From positions 279,168-343,167 of the forward strand of contig JAULBX010009991.1 in assembly GCA_032358255.1 (NCBI GenBank): DNA of 64,000 nt, in the 5' to 3' direction. The notes beneath the pieces are model-generated. The model had not been told where the DNA came from and ran no database searches. It worked only from the letters and a program-made list of their open reading frames with translations. The translations under genes and the position numbers were made by a program. Positions 12,846 to 25,300 of this stretch are shown piece after piece. The stretch comes from Heterotrichella gracilis (Eukaryota > Sar > Xanthophyceae > Tribonematales > Xanthonemataceae). Every line of letters starts with the position of its first letter. Position 1 is the first letter of the stretch.

Positions 12846-15800
12846 ATGTCGCACAAGCGCCAGTTTCCATATTGGTCCTCTGTGCCAGAATTTGAGGTGA
12901 AGAGGCAGTATACTGGGCCGAACCCTGGGGAGTACAACGAGGGTGGACCAAGAGTGTTTGATGGAGGGAAGAACTTCGATGACGTACAAGAGGTACTTGC
13001 GTGCTGAAGTGTTGGCTGAAACCTGCCAGTAACTTGGGTCTCAAATGCTGACATGCACATGCACCCTGGCAGCAGAGCGCACTGACTGAGCGCACTGAGT
13101 TCTACACCTGGACGGAGCAGCAGATCAAGGTAGGGTTCAAAAGTTGCTGTAAAGGGTTTAACACAGATTTATCACCCTTCCGCTGCCGTAATTATGCACC
13201 CATGCGCAGGCCTTCCTAGACCTGAGAGGGGAGGACTATGATGACTGCCAGAGTATGGGAGACCTGGTGAGTGCTGCCCAACATGACAAGCTGTTCTTGT
13301 TACCCTCGCCCCTCACAAAACGCTCCTTCATGTGTTGCTGCATAAACCTCCTGACAACATAAGCACCCACGCTGTTCCACAACGCCACAGGTGATTCGTG
13401 CCCAGCAGTGCGAGATTGCCACTGGCCCCGCACCCCCTCCAGGGGGAGGTGCAGATGGCAATAAAGCGGAGGAAGAGGAGGTAAGGCTATCATTTCCCGC
13501 CTGAGCAACAACACAATGTGCTCGTACTTCCCCACAGCAAGCACAGCACTTCGTACTCCTGGCGCGGCCGTTTTCCCGCGGTCCAGCCGTGCTGCCCTGC
13601 CCATGGTCTTCCCAATGATGCAGGAGGTTGACCCGCTGGATGCATTCATGGCGGAGATGCACGCAGAGATGAAGAGCGCACCTGCTGCGCCTGCCGCCAA
13701 GCCCAAGGCTGGCGTTGAGCTGGATGAGGAGACGGACCACGTGGCAGACTACATGATAGTGCGACCCGCAACCCACCCTCTCACCCACCCATGGCCTCAC
13801 CCATGGCAAAAGTAGTTGCCATAGCACCACGCATTCCGGCAGTACAGCCAGATTGTTAACATGCATGGACCAATGCAACTACTGGCAGGACCCACCCGTT
13901 GCATGGTATTGCTCAGGTTGAGCACATGCACCATGGTTCTTGCTTCATTTGGTAAGCGGTGCATGCCGCTCCCCCCGCAGGCGCGCAAGGCCAAGCCCAC
14001 AGCCACCATGCTCGCCGCAGCCTCCGCAGCAGCAGCCAGCGGGTATGGGTCGGACGACGAGGTGTATGCCACAGCCCAGGCCATGGGCACAGCTGTGGAG
14101 TACGACTCAGATGACAACCCCGTTGTGGTGCGGACCAAGGACATTGGGCCCCTGCCTGCGCTGGATCACGAAAATGTGGAGTATGAGGAGTTTTGCAAGG
14201 AGTTTTACGAGGAGAAGCCGGAGGTTGCGGCCATGAGCATGGCTGATGTGAATGCGCTGCGGCGGCAGCTGGGCGTGCGCACCTCTGGGTTTGATGTGCC
14301 CAAGCCCGCCACCTCGTTTGCGCAGTGCGGGTTTGATGCGCTGCTGATGGGGGCCATCAAGAAGGCAGGGTGAGTGGCCAGCATTGCAGTGAATGGCGGC
14401 CATGTGCATATGTCATGTTGCCAGCATGCACCCAAATGCATGGTACATAAGCATGCGGCGTCATGGGCGGATCAGCGCCATCGGCATGCATCTGCCCATG
14501 ACGCCCCGCATGCTTATGTACCATGCATTTGGGTGCATGCTGGCAAACTGCCGCCACATAAACGATTTATCTTTCCAAGTTGCATGCCCCCTCCTGCACC
14601 TCCATGCATGGCCAGCAGGCGCCCCAGCCCCACTGGGTGATCCGCCCATTGTAGCCTACAGCCTGTGCTATCTGCAGGTATGACAAGCCCACAGCCATCC
14701 AGGCGCAGGCCCTACCGGCAGCGCTGTCGGGGCGAGATGTGCTGGTGCGCAGCATGAAATTTGGTGTACCTTTGCTGCACCTGAAGTGGCAGACAGTCCA
14801 AAACAAGCGCATGTGTATTGCCGCATTGCATCATGTCGTAACAAATGAATATATTCATTATATTTTTACCCAATGCATCACGCAATTTGAATCACTAGAT
14901 GCCACCACATTTGGTCTAGCAGTGCCAACTTATGCAACTTGACACCATTGAGTGGAATGCCCTAGATGCCTCAAAGCGCTTACCCATGATTCAGTCATGC
15001 CTTCTACACATGCCCGCGTACACACACCAGCAGCCCCACCCTGTGCCCCCGCCCAACACCACCATACACCGCACCTCCAGGGCATCGCCAAGACAGGGTC
15101 CGGCAAGACCGCCGCCTTTGTGCTGCCCATGCTTGTGCACATCATGGACCAGCGGGAGCTTGAGAAGGGCGAGGGGCCCATCGGGGTCATTGTGGCGCCC
15201 ACCCGCGAGCTGGCAGAGCAGATCCACAAGGAGGCCAGGCGCTTCAGCAGGCCGTACAACCTGCGGGTGTGCGCTGCGTTTGGGGGCCTGAGCAAGCATG
15301 AGCAGTTCAAGGAGCTCAAGGCAGGGTCGGAGGTGGGTGACGGGGGGGGCAAGGGGGTTTTGAGTTGAAGGGGGTTGGGTTGGGGCTAAGCAAATGGCCT
15401 TGAGCTGTGCATAATGGGTATTGTGCTGCAAAGTAATGCAAGGAGTCAAATAGTGAACGGGCATCAAGTTTAGGTCTTGCAAAGCATATATAGCTTTGAA
15501 AACGTCTGCTGCTGCTACCCTTAAATGAGAGTTGGCCAGACCCCGTTGCACTGCCATGCCATCCCTACATCACTTTACAGGATTCACATACCTTACTGTT
15601 AAAGCCCATCCCCCTCTCCTTCCCATCCCCTTCCAGGTTGCCGTGTGCACCCCTGGCCGCATGATCGACCTTGTGAAGATGAAGGCGTGCACCACCACAC
15701 GGGTAACCTACTTGGTGTTTGACGAGGCAGACAGGATGTTTGACATGGGATTTGAGCCACAGGTGCGGGTTGGGGTTTTGTAAGGGAGGGGGCGGATCGG

Positions 15801-18800
15801 AATGCGCATATCGTGGAGCCTGTAGGAGTTGCCTACTCATGCCATTCAGTATTACCTGCATGAATACTATCTGCATGCACTTGAATAATAATAATAATAA
15901 TAATAATAACCTGACAGATGTTGTACCGTACTGCCATGGTGTGCATGCACATGTTACAGAGCATTGGGTGGCATGCATGGCTATGCCAGTGGCGCTTTGC
16001 CCCGTGTGGCACACATGGGCATGTGGGTATCACATGGGGAATGCAGGGTTCACATGTGCGTGCAATTGATGCAGGTGCGGTCCCTGATTGGCCAGATGCG
16101 CCCCGACCGCCAGACCCTCCTGTTCAGCGCCACCATGCCGCGCAAGGTGGAGCGCCTGGTCACCGACGCACTCACCTCGCCTGTGCGCGTGACCGTGGGG
16201 GAGGTGGGCGGGGCAAACGAGGACATCAAGCAGGTGGGTGGCATGGGGGTTTTGGGGATACTAGGGCCTGCGTGTGCATTGCAGGTGCTGGGACTATGTT
16301 TGGGGATTCGGTGGGTGGTGTGGTTCTGTTGTGGAGATGGTGCAAGCTGACTTGCTGTGGTGGGACGTGCGTGTGGATCACATGAACGTTAGATGATGGC
16401 AAATGTCAGACAAGGGTAAAGCCACCATGTATATAAGCTTGGTGCATCCCAGCCATATGGATATATATAGTGGCCTCTGCACAGTTGAATGCACTGCAGC
16501 CCTGTGGCTCACCTCCCCATCAACCCCATATATATCCCCCTCCACACCCTGGCTTGCAGGTTGTTGAGATTGTGGACAGCGACACCGCCAAGGTTGTGTG
16601 GCTCAACTTGCGCCTGCAGTCGTTCATCGATGATGGGGATGTGCTGGTGTTTGCCGCACAGAAGGTCAGGGTGGATGAGCTGACAAGCGGGCTGCAGCAA
16701 CAGGGGTTCAAGTACGTGGCATCAGGCCTTGCACAGTCAGTCCATGTTGCACGATGGCATTTAACTCAATAGTTGGTGCGGTGGAATAAATTGTTGTGTT
16801 TTTTGGTACTTGATCATGTCCGGCATGCGCTTTTAAACGATTTGGTGCTTGTACACTTCCTGATGTGTGGCCTCAAAGCGGGCGTGCAATGTATGTATCT
16901 GTATGAGCCCCTGATGGCGGCCGGCAATAAATGGGACTTGTTATCAACTTTGTGTGAAAATTATAGCATTTTTTACAACATAAAACTTTTTAAAAACAAT
17001 GAAATAATTATTTGCCCGGTTATGGCCACAGTATGGTGTTTATTGTGCCAACTTATTCTGAAAATAAAAGGAAACAATAAATGTTGATTTGAATGCTTTG
17101 GTTTATCATTGGGGGCTAGTGTCGTCGAGAATCATGAAAGTAAATAAAAAAATTCCCCTTTCGAATGTAATAAGCCTATGGGCCAAATGATACGCTTTTG
17201 AGGCCCGTTTATGCCACAGGGCGGCAGCCATACACGGCGACATGGACCAGCACACGCGCATGAAGGTGCTGGGCGAGTTCAAGTCAGGGGTGCACCACGT
17301 GCTGGTGGCCACTGATGTGGCGGCAAGGGGGCTGGACATCAAGTCGATCAAGACGGTGGTCAACTACGACGCTGCCAAGGACATCGACACACACGTGCAC
17401 CGCATTGGGCGCACGGGGCGGGCGGGGGACAAGGACGGTGTTGCGTATACGCTGGTCAAGCCTAAGGAGACGCGCTTTGCAAGTGGGTGCTTGGGGTGGA
17501 GTAGCATGGGTCATGGGGCATTTGCGGACATACCCTTGGGGCAGTAGCATGGCGATGGGGCATTTGGGGACCCTTGGGGAGTTGCATGCTCCTGTAGCAG
17601 GGAGAACCAGTTTGCGCTGCACCTCTTTGTGCATGCAGCACCCCATTGCTTGTATGCTCACAACGGCGCCTCGTGACCAGCAACAGTCGCTTCACATGTA
17701 CAGCCAGCTCAAACAGTTGACCTCGTTTCTGCAGGTGACCTGGTGCAGTCCCTAGCGGTGGCTGGTCAGGATGTGCCCAAGGCGCTCCATGACCTGGCCA
17801 TGAAGGATGGGGGGTTCAGGGGGGGTGGCAGGGGGGGCAGGGGCAGCGGGAGGGGAGGTGGCAGGGGCAGGGGCCGCAAGGGCGCACAGCCTGGCGGTGC
17901 TGGTCTTGGCTTTGGGAACAGCGCAGCAGGTGGGTGCCAAAGCTGGTGTCGGGCCATATGGCACTTTGCACTGGCTTTTGCACTTCCACCGTCGCTGTGT
18001 AGTGTTTTGTTTTCCTTTCCCGGAATATATGTCCCAGCGATCCCAGCGATCAGGAATTCAAGTGAGCGACATGACAATTGCACCCTAATTTGTGAAGGAG
18101 GTTGACACCACAGTGCCTCATGCATATTGTGGCAGAGCAAAGGCAACGAGAATGCATTGTCCTTGCGACGCAACTAGCCACACGGGCTCACACCAATGCC
18201 ATTGTTCTTTCTCCTGCAGCGTACCAAGCCTCCCTGCCCGAGCACCTGCGCCAGGCTTCCCGCCTTGCGGAGCCCGCCACAGGCTTTCACGACCCCAGAG
18301 GGTTTGTGCACGCCACCGCAGAGGAACCCTACACAGTGCACGGCGGCGGGGAAGCAGGAACCAACCTCCAGCAGCCCCTGCCACACCCTCCCCCACCCCA
18401 GCCACAGCCATCCCAACCACCCACAGCAGGACAGGGTCGGCATATGTCAGAGTTTGTGTCAGCTAGCCCAAACCCTACCCAAGAGCCCCCTCCACAGCAG
18501 CAGCGTGCGCCATCTGGTTTTGTATCGGCGAGTACCAGTGAGTCCTCGCAGCAATACCAGCCCCCGCAAGGGTTTGTGCCTGGCCCCCCGCAGCCCCGGC
18601 CGCCACCACCACAAGTGCAGCCGCCGATGGCGGAGGGTGGCCTTGCGGCCCTGGGGTATGATGAGCCCAGCCGGGAGCAGCAGGGGGTGTTTGGTGGTGG
18701 CGGCCTGCGGTCCATGTTTGCAGGTGGGCAGGTGCACAACAGCGCCATGGCACATGCAGCCCATTAATGGTGCTCGCTACTTCCCACTGCATTGCACATG

Positions 18801-19943
18801 CATGAGCCGCTCCGCAACAAACGGCATCCTGATCATATCATGCTACTCATCATTGTGTTGTATATTATTATTGACCATATTAGTTACCATGTTGTTATAT
18901 CATTTGTACCCACTTTTGCAGCATGGATTACAAATTGCACGGGTAGCGCCCACCATTGTCTGTCAGGGTGGAAGATACATACTTATGGTGTATGTATACA
19001 TTTAGGCAAGGATTACCTTGTGCACAGGTAGCACCCACCATCATTGGCTAGGATGCGCTAGCTATGTCACTGTGTATCGTATCCATGCTGGATTGCAAAG
19101 TGCACATGTACCTCCTGCCACAGGCAACTTCCGGAGCTCCTTTGTTGCATCGGGGACCACTGGGGGCGACCAGCAGCAGCGCGCAACCATTGTGGCACCC
19201 AAGCACAGCACGGGGCGCTATGTGCCTCCGCCCCCAAAGCCCGTAACCGAGGTGCCACTGTACTCTGGCCCACCCCTGCCCTACATTGCGCATACGCCAA
19301 TGGCGCCCTCGATGACTCCCAACTCGGAAGCCGCTCAAAAGGTGAGTAAAATACACAGGCTTACAACTTTTGTGTATAGAACATCCTTAGTACCTAATGC
19401 TGGGTGCACGTGTACCTTTTTTATATTGTCCAAGGTTGGTGTTTTGGTGCATTGTGGTTGATCTTCAAAAGGCATGGGTGGCATTGATGTGCACAGTCCT
19501 GCACTTCTGAGGCTCTCATCATAGCCGATCCACTGATTGGTGCCACATATTGCGCCACCAAGCTGTACCTTGCACCTCAATGCCATGCGCACCAATAGTG
19601 GCGAATCTGCGTGCAGGCTATTGCGGCTGCGCAAGCCATAGCGGCTCGCCTGGCGGCACAGGCGGGTGCGTCCGCCAGCGATGCGGGGCCTGGGCCCAGT
19701 GGCGGCTCATTCAATGCAGCCCCAGTGGATTATGATCAGCTGAATGCATCGGCAGGGGGGGCACGGCAGCGGGGACCCACAGGGTTTGACCAGATGCCTG
19801 GTGGGGTCGCGCCAAGGGGTGCGTCAGGTTTTGATCAGCTGCCACTGCCTCCGCCACCACCTGTGCCCCCAGCGGTCCTGCCACCAGGGGAGGAAGAGCC
19901 ACCCAGCAAGCGGCGAAGAAGGGGTTGGGATGTGCGGTCGTAA
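12846..19943 (+). CDS. DDX42: DEAD-box RNA helicase, DDX42 / RH24 type, 16 exons
   Basis: ATP-dependent RNA helicase of the DDX42/SF3b125 group, linked in other eukaryotes to U2 snRNP and early spliceosome assembly. My spliced model of about 1,050 residues has exons including 12846-12992, 13076-13129, 13210-13266, 13391-13480, 13624-13758, 13981-14369, 14679-14743, 15081-15332, 15637-15762, 16075-16233, 16560-16711, 17220-17482, 17735 to about 17929, about 18220-18723, 19124-19341 and 19616-19943, with frames kept at the junctions checked. Motifs in order: [10 protein letters not shown] (family hallmark), YDSDDNP, Q-motif region [17 protein letters not shown] (Walker A), [29 protein letters not shown] (DEAD), [29 protein letters not shown] Gly/Arg (RGG-like) stretch follows at about 17815-17880, then a long Pro/Gln-rich tail with repeated GFV and GFDQ motifs, ending [11 protein letters not shown]. 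All catalytic motifs are intact. Confidence 0.94.
14418..14546. repeat. Long near-perfect inverted repeat in DDX42 intron
   Basis: Left arm 14418-14468 (51 bases) and right arm 14494-14546 (53 bases) are reverse complements apart from one 2-base bulge; the loop is 25 bases. The arms begin TTGCCAGCATGCACCC and end TGGGTGCATGCTGGCAA. The intron runs from 14370 to 14678, so the transcribed intron would fold into a hairpin of about 50 base pairs. This could be a foldback transposon remnant or a small-RNA precursor. Confidence 0.85.
15884..15909 (+). repeat. (TAA)n microsatellite in DDX42 intron
   Basis: Eight to nine tandem AAT/TAA units inside the intron between the DEAD-motif exon (ends 15762) and the SAT-motif exon (starts 16075). 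Confidence 0.9.
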
Positions 19944-21044
19944 CCGGGCCAGCCTGCCAGTGGGTGATGTCGAAATGGGCATCATGCACGCTTGGACAGG
20001 TCATGATCAATCAGCAATGAAATTAGTGCTCAGCTTCATGGATGCGTATTGATATTCTACGAAGACTTGTTATCTGCCCTGTGACTGGTACACAGGCCCT
20101 AGGTACCGTTGCCTGTCAGTGACAGTTGGCTCACTATAGTGCAGTTGTCGCTGCATGCATTGTAATATGCATTGCAATGTCGATAAGATACACAGTAATC
20201 AAGTAATACTATATGATACATTGTGTAATTACCAATGGATTACAAGTTGAAGGGGTTTTCCCCATTAAATGGTAAATTACTTACAGATTAAATCCAGGTT
20301 CTTCAGGGCCTTCGTAATCATTACCATTATGCCGTCCAAAGTCCATTTATATAAGATGCAGAAGGAACTTCCATGGGCGAAAGCACGGCGTGCAAGACTT
20401 GGTACTGAGTACTGTCCCGGACTTGATTCTCCGGAGATGCATGATTTCACAGTGGTAACATGCATGTAAGTTGAACAATTGCAGCTGCACCAGCGCCCGT
20501 AACTGCACTGGCAGCTGGCCCACATTGACAGTGTGTCACAGGTACACATACCTGCCCAATCATAACGTAATGGCTCATTCAACAGGGCGTGTATGAGTCT
20601 AAATTAGTGAGCCCTAAATCATGTCATGACTGCAGTAGTTGCCTGTGATGATCCCACCAGACAAACGGCGCATCAGTAATTGGCATAAGGGAAGTTTACA
20701 TCGTGCAACTATCATCAAAAGAGCATGATCCGCATTGCGGCCACATTATGGCTATTTGCATTGACGCTACGATGCCTCGGCAACCAGGTGTACACATAAA
20801 TCTTGGCAAATATCCCTTACAGAAGACTAGAATAATTCCCTACAGTCCGTATTTCGAGCCAATGACATCCATTCACCAGTAATGACTGAAAGCCCTTGAA
20901 TCCCAACCATGCAGATGCACTCTAGCACGATGCACGCAGTCTCTTGCAACAAAGCCCATGTATTGATAAGTACCCCCACCCGAATGTGCTCCAATGAGCA
21001 CCACGCCATGGACCCCTGTTGCCCACGACATCCATACCCAGCAT
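19944..21044. other. Convergent intergenic interval DDX42 / Ycf66
   Basis: About 1.1 kb between two convergent stop codons, so it should hold both 3' untranslated regions. A TGTAA word, the usual polyadenylation signal in several chlorophytes, occurs near 20160 on the plus strand. I see no coding sequence. Confidence 0.5.
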
Positions 21045-22592
21045 TCACCAGTCATCAATGCCATCAAAATCATCGCTCCGCTTGCTCCCACGGTACCGCT
21101 CCCCTTGCTGCTCTGAATAGCTCCCTGGCCTTTGCTGTGTGACGGCCCAATCAGACTGCTGCTGGTCTGGGTACGTGGGATAGGGGGGGTACTGTGGCGC
21201 TTCTCCTGGGGGGGAGTAGGTGTCTCCCCCTTGCCAGCGGCTGTCTCCCTCCCACTGACTGTCGTTGCCACTGCCGTAGCCGCTATCACTGGTGGAGGGC
21301 GAGTAGTCTGCTGGGTAGTAGCTGGGAGGATACTGGCTACCCTGCAACACGGACCAGCCACAGTCATTGGTACTGGGATAGCAGAGTAACGGGGCATAGC
21401 CTAAGCTACCAAAGTTGATATATAAGCTGTGAAATATACATGACAGCAGCTACCTGTGCAGCATGAATCTTGCAGACTTTTCCTGGCACCCTTTGCACAG
21501 TTTCTGTATCGGCAGAGCTGCAATAGCACGTCACTATTTGACAGCATCACAAACAATTAATTTTAAGCCCGCCCACATCCCCATGCAGCTGCAACCCCTC
21601 ACCTCCTGCTGGTAGTAGGGCGGCGGAGGCGGCGTGGCAGCTGGCCTGTCACCATACCCCTCCACGGAGCTGTCATAGTAGGCAGTGTAGGTGGACGCGG
21701 GGGGCAGCTGCCTGCTGTCCCGCTGCAGCACCTGCTCCTCGCGCTCCAGCTCATCCTCAGTGTCCCGCTGTGGAGTAAACCCTCACTTTCAGAGCTTGGA
21801 ATGGCCATTGAGGCTGACAGTAACATAACAGTAACATAGGTCAAGGCGGAGGTAGCAGCCCACACATGCCTCGCCGCTCTCCACAGAGGGGGAAAAAGCA
21901 GCAAACCACTAGGTGCACACAGATGTGTCCCCACCACAAGTTGGCTTGACGGCATCAACTTGATACGTGGCGAACTAGGTGTGAAGGATGGCTGCAGAGT
22001 GCAGCGCAGTGTGTGGTCCTTACCAGCTGGTCCGCCATGGCTGAGCGCAGCCTGAGCGCCTCCACGGCAAAGGTGAGCGCGGCAGTGGCGGTCAGCAGCT
22101 GGCCCAGCAGCAGGAGAGGGTCCAAACGCCACCCCTGAACCACAAACAAACGTTGTGGTGGGAGAAGTGCCCCTTGGATTGGGCTCATCGCCCTGTTTTG
22201 ATGCCACATGCATTACTGCGCATGTATCAAGTGGGCTGTTGCTGGCTGCGCACCTGGAACACCAAGATGCCGCCCACCAACAGGGACACGCAAGAGATGT
22301 ACACGTCATAGTCCCGGGATATCCAAGGCTTGACGGTGCGTATCTGGTACAGCGCCAGGCCTGCGACGATGCACCCAGAGCCCAGCACCAGGGAAGGGCT
22401 GACATCCACGTTCACCATGGCTCGCACAGGGACCAAACTCCTTTGCCGGCTGGCATAGTGCTTTGCTGGTGCCACAGAAACGAGACGCTGGAACGTGAAA
22501 GACCCTGTACACCCAGCTTTGCTGACAGAAACCTTGGATGTGATGTGTCGCGCCTGTGGAGCAACACACACCACAACCGTTTTTATATGCAT
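21045..22592 (-). CDS. YCF66: Ycf66-family protein, nuclear-encoded with plastid leader, 4 exons
   Basis: Ycf66 is a small membrane protein family known from cyanobacteria and from plastid genomes of several green lineages; its role is not well defined. Here it is in the nucleus, with introns. From the start at 22592, about 58 residues rich in Lys, Arg, Ser and Val (ending SLVPVRA) resemble a plastid transit peptide. The conserved start MVNVDVSPSLVLGSG follows at about 22418, then ALYQIRTVKPWISRDYDVY and a hydrophobic segment VSLLVGGILVFQ. Exon 2 (about 22135-22024) gives GWRLDPLLLLGQLLTATAAL, the second hydrophobic helix, and FAVEALRLRS. Exons 3 and 4 (about 21769-21601 and 21345-21045) encode an acidic stretch and a long disordered tail rich in Tyr, Pro, Gln, Ser and Gly, closing with DDFDGIDDW. 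Total about 305 residues. The leader call is inference; the start could also be nearer the conserved region. Confidence 0.87.
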
Positions 22593-23318
22593 GCATACAC
22601 CAGCAAACCAAAAAACAGTGCTGCTGCAGCAACGCAAGTCATGCGTGGCCAGGCTTTGTGATTTTTCACCTGTGGTGTGCTTATCAGAGCCTGTACTCCC
22701 CTGCTTTGAAGCGAGCCTCTGGAGTGCTGGCAGCACGGCTGCAACCCCAGCCCCTTCATGCTGCGTGTGTTGGCTACCTTCCAAGAAAGGTCCTGTTGAC
22801 AATACACGCCCTCTGACAATGGGTTGCAACTTTAGCGTGAACGTCTCTGGGAGGAGGTTTCCAAGATATCTGGATCGGCCGTACAGCCTTGGGCCCGTGT
22901 GCCAGGTGTTCAAGCAGGGTTGGCACGGTAGACACTGAGCTACCCTGGGGCGTAGAGTTATAAGCCACGACCAACACAATACGCGCAGTGTGCTGCAAAA
23001 CTTGAGACTTTTGTCCCCAACTCGAGAGGTTTCCCCCCACAAACTTTGTCAACTGCCCACGAGGGCTCAAGTGCCTGCAGCGCCACCGCCATCGACCAAC
23101 ACCTACGCGAGCAAATAAACTTGCCTCTCAACTATGTAACTGCGCCTTTAAAGTACCCTGGATTTCGTTGTTGGTTCGAGACAAACGTACACTGCTCTAT
23201 CTACAAGGGTGACCCATCTTTACGGTGCATGCATGCATATGGGCCTGGTATAGTTGCGACACGGTCGGAACTACCAGTGAAGAATACTTGCACTCATGCT
23301 CTCGAGAAGCTGAATTTG
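22593..23318. promoter_or_regulatory. Divergent promoter interval YCF66 / KsgA-like gene
   Basis: About 730 bases between start codons that point apart; both products look plastid-directed. A GCATGCATGCATATG palindrome lies at about 23226-23240, some 80 bases upstream of the plus-strand start, and a shorter ATGCATGCAT lies at the YCF66 start. No other element is clear. The true left boundary depends on the uncertain YCF66 and KsgA start codons. Confidence 0.45.
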
Positions 23319-25300
23319 ATGTTTCAAAGGGGTTCCTACACGCTGCCGGCTGGCACTAGTACCCAGTGCCACCTCCCAGTGCCACCTCGTGTGACCACCA
23401 CATGCCGTGCAGCTCAGGTCAAAGCGGGCCTGCCCTCGGAGCAAAAGAGCTGGCTCCTGGACAGAAAAGCTTCAAAAACACCCAACAAACTGCAGAGTGA
23501 CAGGCTACGGCCAAAAAAGTAAGGCTTCTCCTGGCGTTTGTTGGTATATAGCAGGCGGCACAGACTCCAGCTTTCAGCTGTGTGGGTGCTGTGCAGGGCG
23601 CTGGGGCAAAACTTCCTGGTGAAAGAGGACATCCTAGCAGCTATTGTGCGCACTGCCAGGATTGCACCTGGGGACCTGGTGGTGGAGATTGGCCCCGGCA
23701 CGGGCAACCTCACCAAGTACCTGCTGTTGGCAGGTGCACGGGTGGTGGCTGTGGAGAAAGACGACGCGCTCTCAGCAAAGCTACAGCAAGACTTTGCCGA
23801 GGTACACAAACCAAAACCATAGCATGGTGCTCGAACCCACTGTGCAGCAAGCGTATCCTTGCACAGTCACACTCCCCGGGTGTGCCGCCCAGTCTGCTAC
23901 ACCCTAGTGGTTCCACGCAGTGAGGTCACCACAGCAAGCTTTTTGCATTGATTTTGCTGAGATGTGGTCTACATGCTGAGGTGGCACCTTGTGTGTGGTA
24001 TCAGGTTGGTGAGCTGGAGGTGATCAACGCGGATGTGCTGACCTGCAACCTGCCAGAGCTGCTGGCAGAGAGAATACAAGCGCACGCTGCAGCTGATGCC
24101 AGGTGGGTGCACTTGCATGCACCAGAATGGCGGGGTCGCTAACAGATGGAAGAATAGATTGGGCTGCCGATCACATACACATGCAGTAGCTATTCAAGAG
24201 GGTATGGCATTTTCTTGTAATATCGTGCTTGCATTCAAAGACTGCCACCCAGCTATTATCCTCTTGTGCCATGCAGTGCGGGTCCCGCTGGCAGTGATGT
24301 GCGACGCAGGGTGAAGGTGGTTGCCAACCTTCCCTACAACATCAGCAAGGAGTGCCTGCAGCTGCTGCTGCCCATGGGCGACATGGTCTCCACAGTGCAC
24401 CTCATGCTGCAGGTAGGGCTGGGGCCCAGATGGGCTGGATCACATGGGTAGGGTGGCCAAGCGGGTAGGGGCTGGGGTGTGTTTTTGCCTCCTAGCGACA
24501 TGCGTCCATCAGCAAATTACGTCTTACGTCAGCACCTCCCCATCGTCCAAGCAACTTTCTACCCCTCGTGCAGGAGGAGGTTGCCCAGCGCCTGACGCAG
24601 AAAGGGCAGGGCAGCGCCACTTACCGCGCAATCAACATCGAGACGCTCTACTTTGCTGACGTGACCTACTGCTTCAAGATAGACCGCTCCGCCTACTTCC
24701 CGGTGCCGGGCGTGCACGGGGCGGTGGTTGGGTTTGCACTGAAGCCGCCGCACGCCAGGCCGCAGGTGGCCTCAGAGGAGGGATTCCGGTCAATGGTGCG
24801 TACGGAGTGTGGCATCCTGCTTTGAGGCATGCCAGCAGCGGTAATTTAGCATGCACTGGCAGCGTGGCAGGGTTTGACTGCTGCATATCAGCATAGCAAT
24901 ACATCATCGACTGGAAGATTTTATAAAATGCATGCACCATGGTGGGGGCTTACTGCGCACCAAATGCTGCATGCCAGATGGCCACCTCCGCCATCTGTGA
25001 GCAGTTGCTGGTGCAATACCAAGCTTTTTATGCCCACATTCCCGCAAGCAAAATCCCCCCTTTTGGATTCTGCAGGTGCGCCAGGGCTTCTCCCAGCGGC
25101 GCAAGATGCTGTGCAACAGCCTGCAGCCCGGCCACTCCTCTGTGGTGGTCAAGGCGGCGCTGCAGGAGCTAGGCATGCGGGAGGAGGCGCGCGCACAGGA
25201 TCTGGCCATGAAGGACTTTGTGGCGCTGCATGGGCTGCTGACTAAGGGGGGAGAGGGAGGGGAGGCAGCTGTGGGTGGGGGAATGGCGGGGGGAAGCTAA
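23319..25300 (+). CDS. PFC1: rRNA adenine dimethyltransferase, KsgA/PFC1-like, organellar
   Basis: SAM-dependent enzyme that dimethylates two adjacent adenines in the 3' hairpin of small-subunit rRNA. Six exons join in frame: 23319-23518, 23597-23801, 24005-24102, 24277-24412, 24574-24795 and 25076-25300, giving about 361 residues. The leader (about 65 residues, Ser/Thr/Pro-rich with basic residues) suggests organelle import, and the plastid PALEFACE1 group is the closest fit. Then come ALGQNFLV (RNA-binding start of the family), VVEIGPGTGNLTKYL (SAM-binding motif I), VEKDD (acidic motif II), INADVL (motif III) and NLPYNIS (catalytic NLPY motif IV). The C-terminal helical domain carries SAYFPVPGVHGAVV and FSQRRKMLCNSL, both conserved in KsgA. 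All catalytic motifs are intact. The start codon is chosen for leader length; an upstream ATG in the same frame at 23046 is possible, and a mitochondrial location cannot be excluded. Confidence 0.88.
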
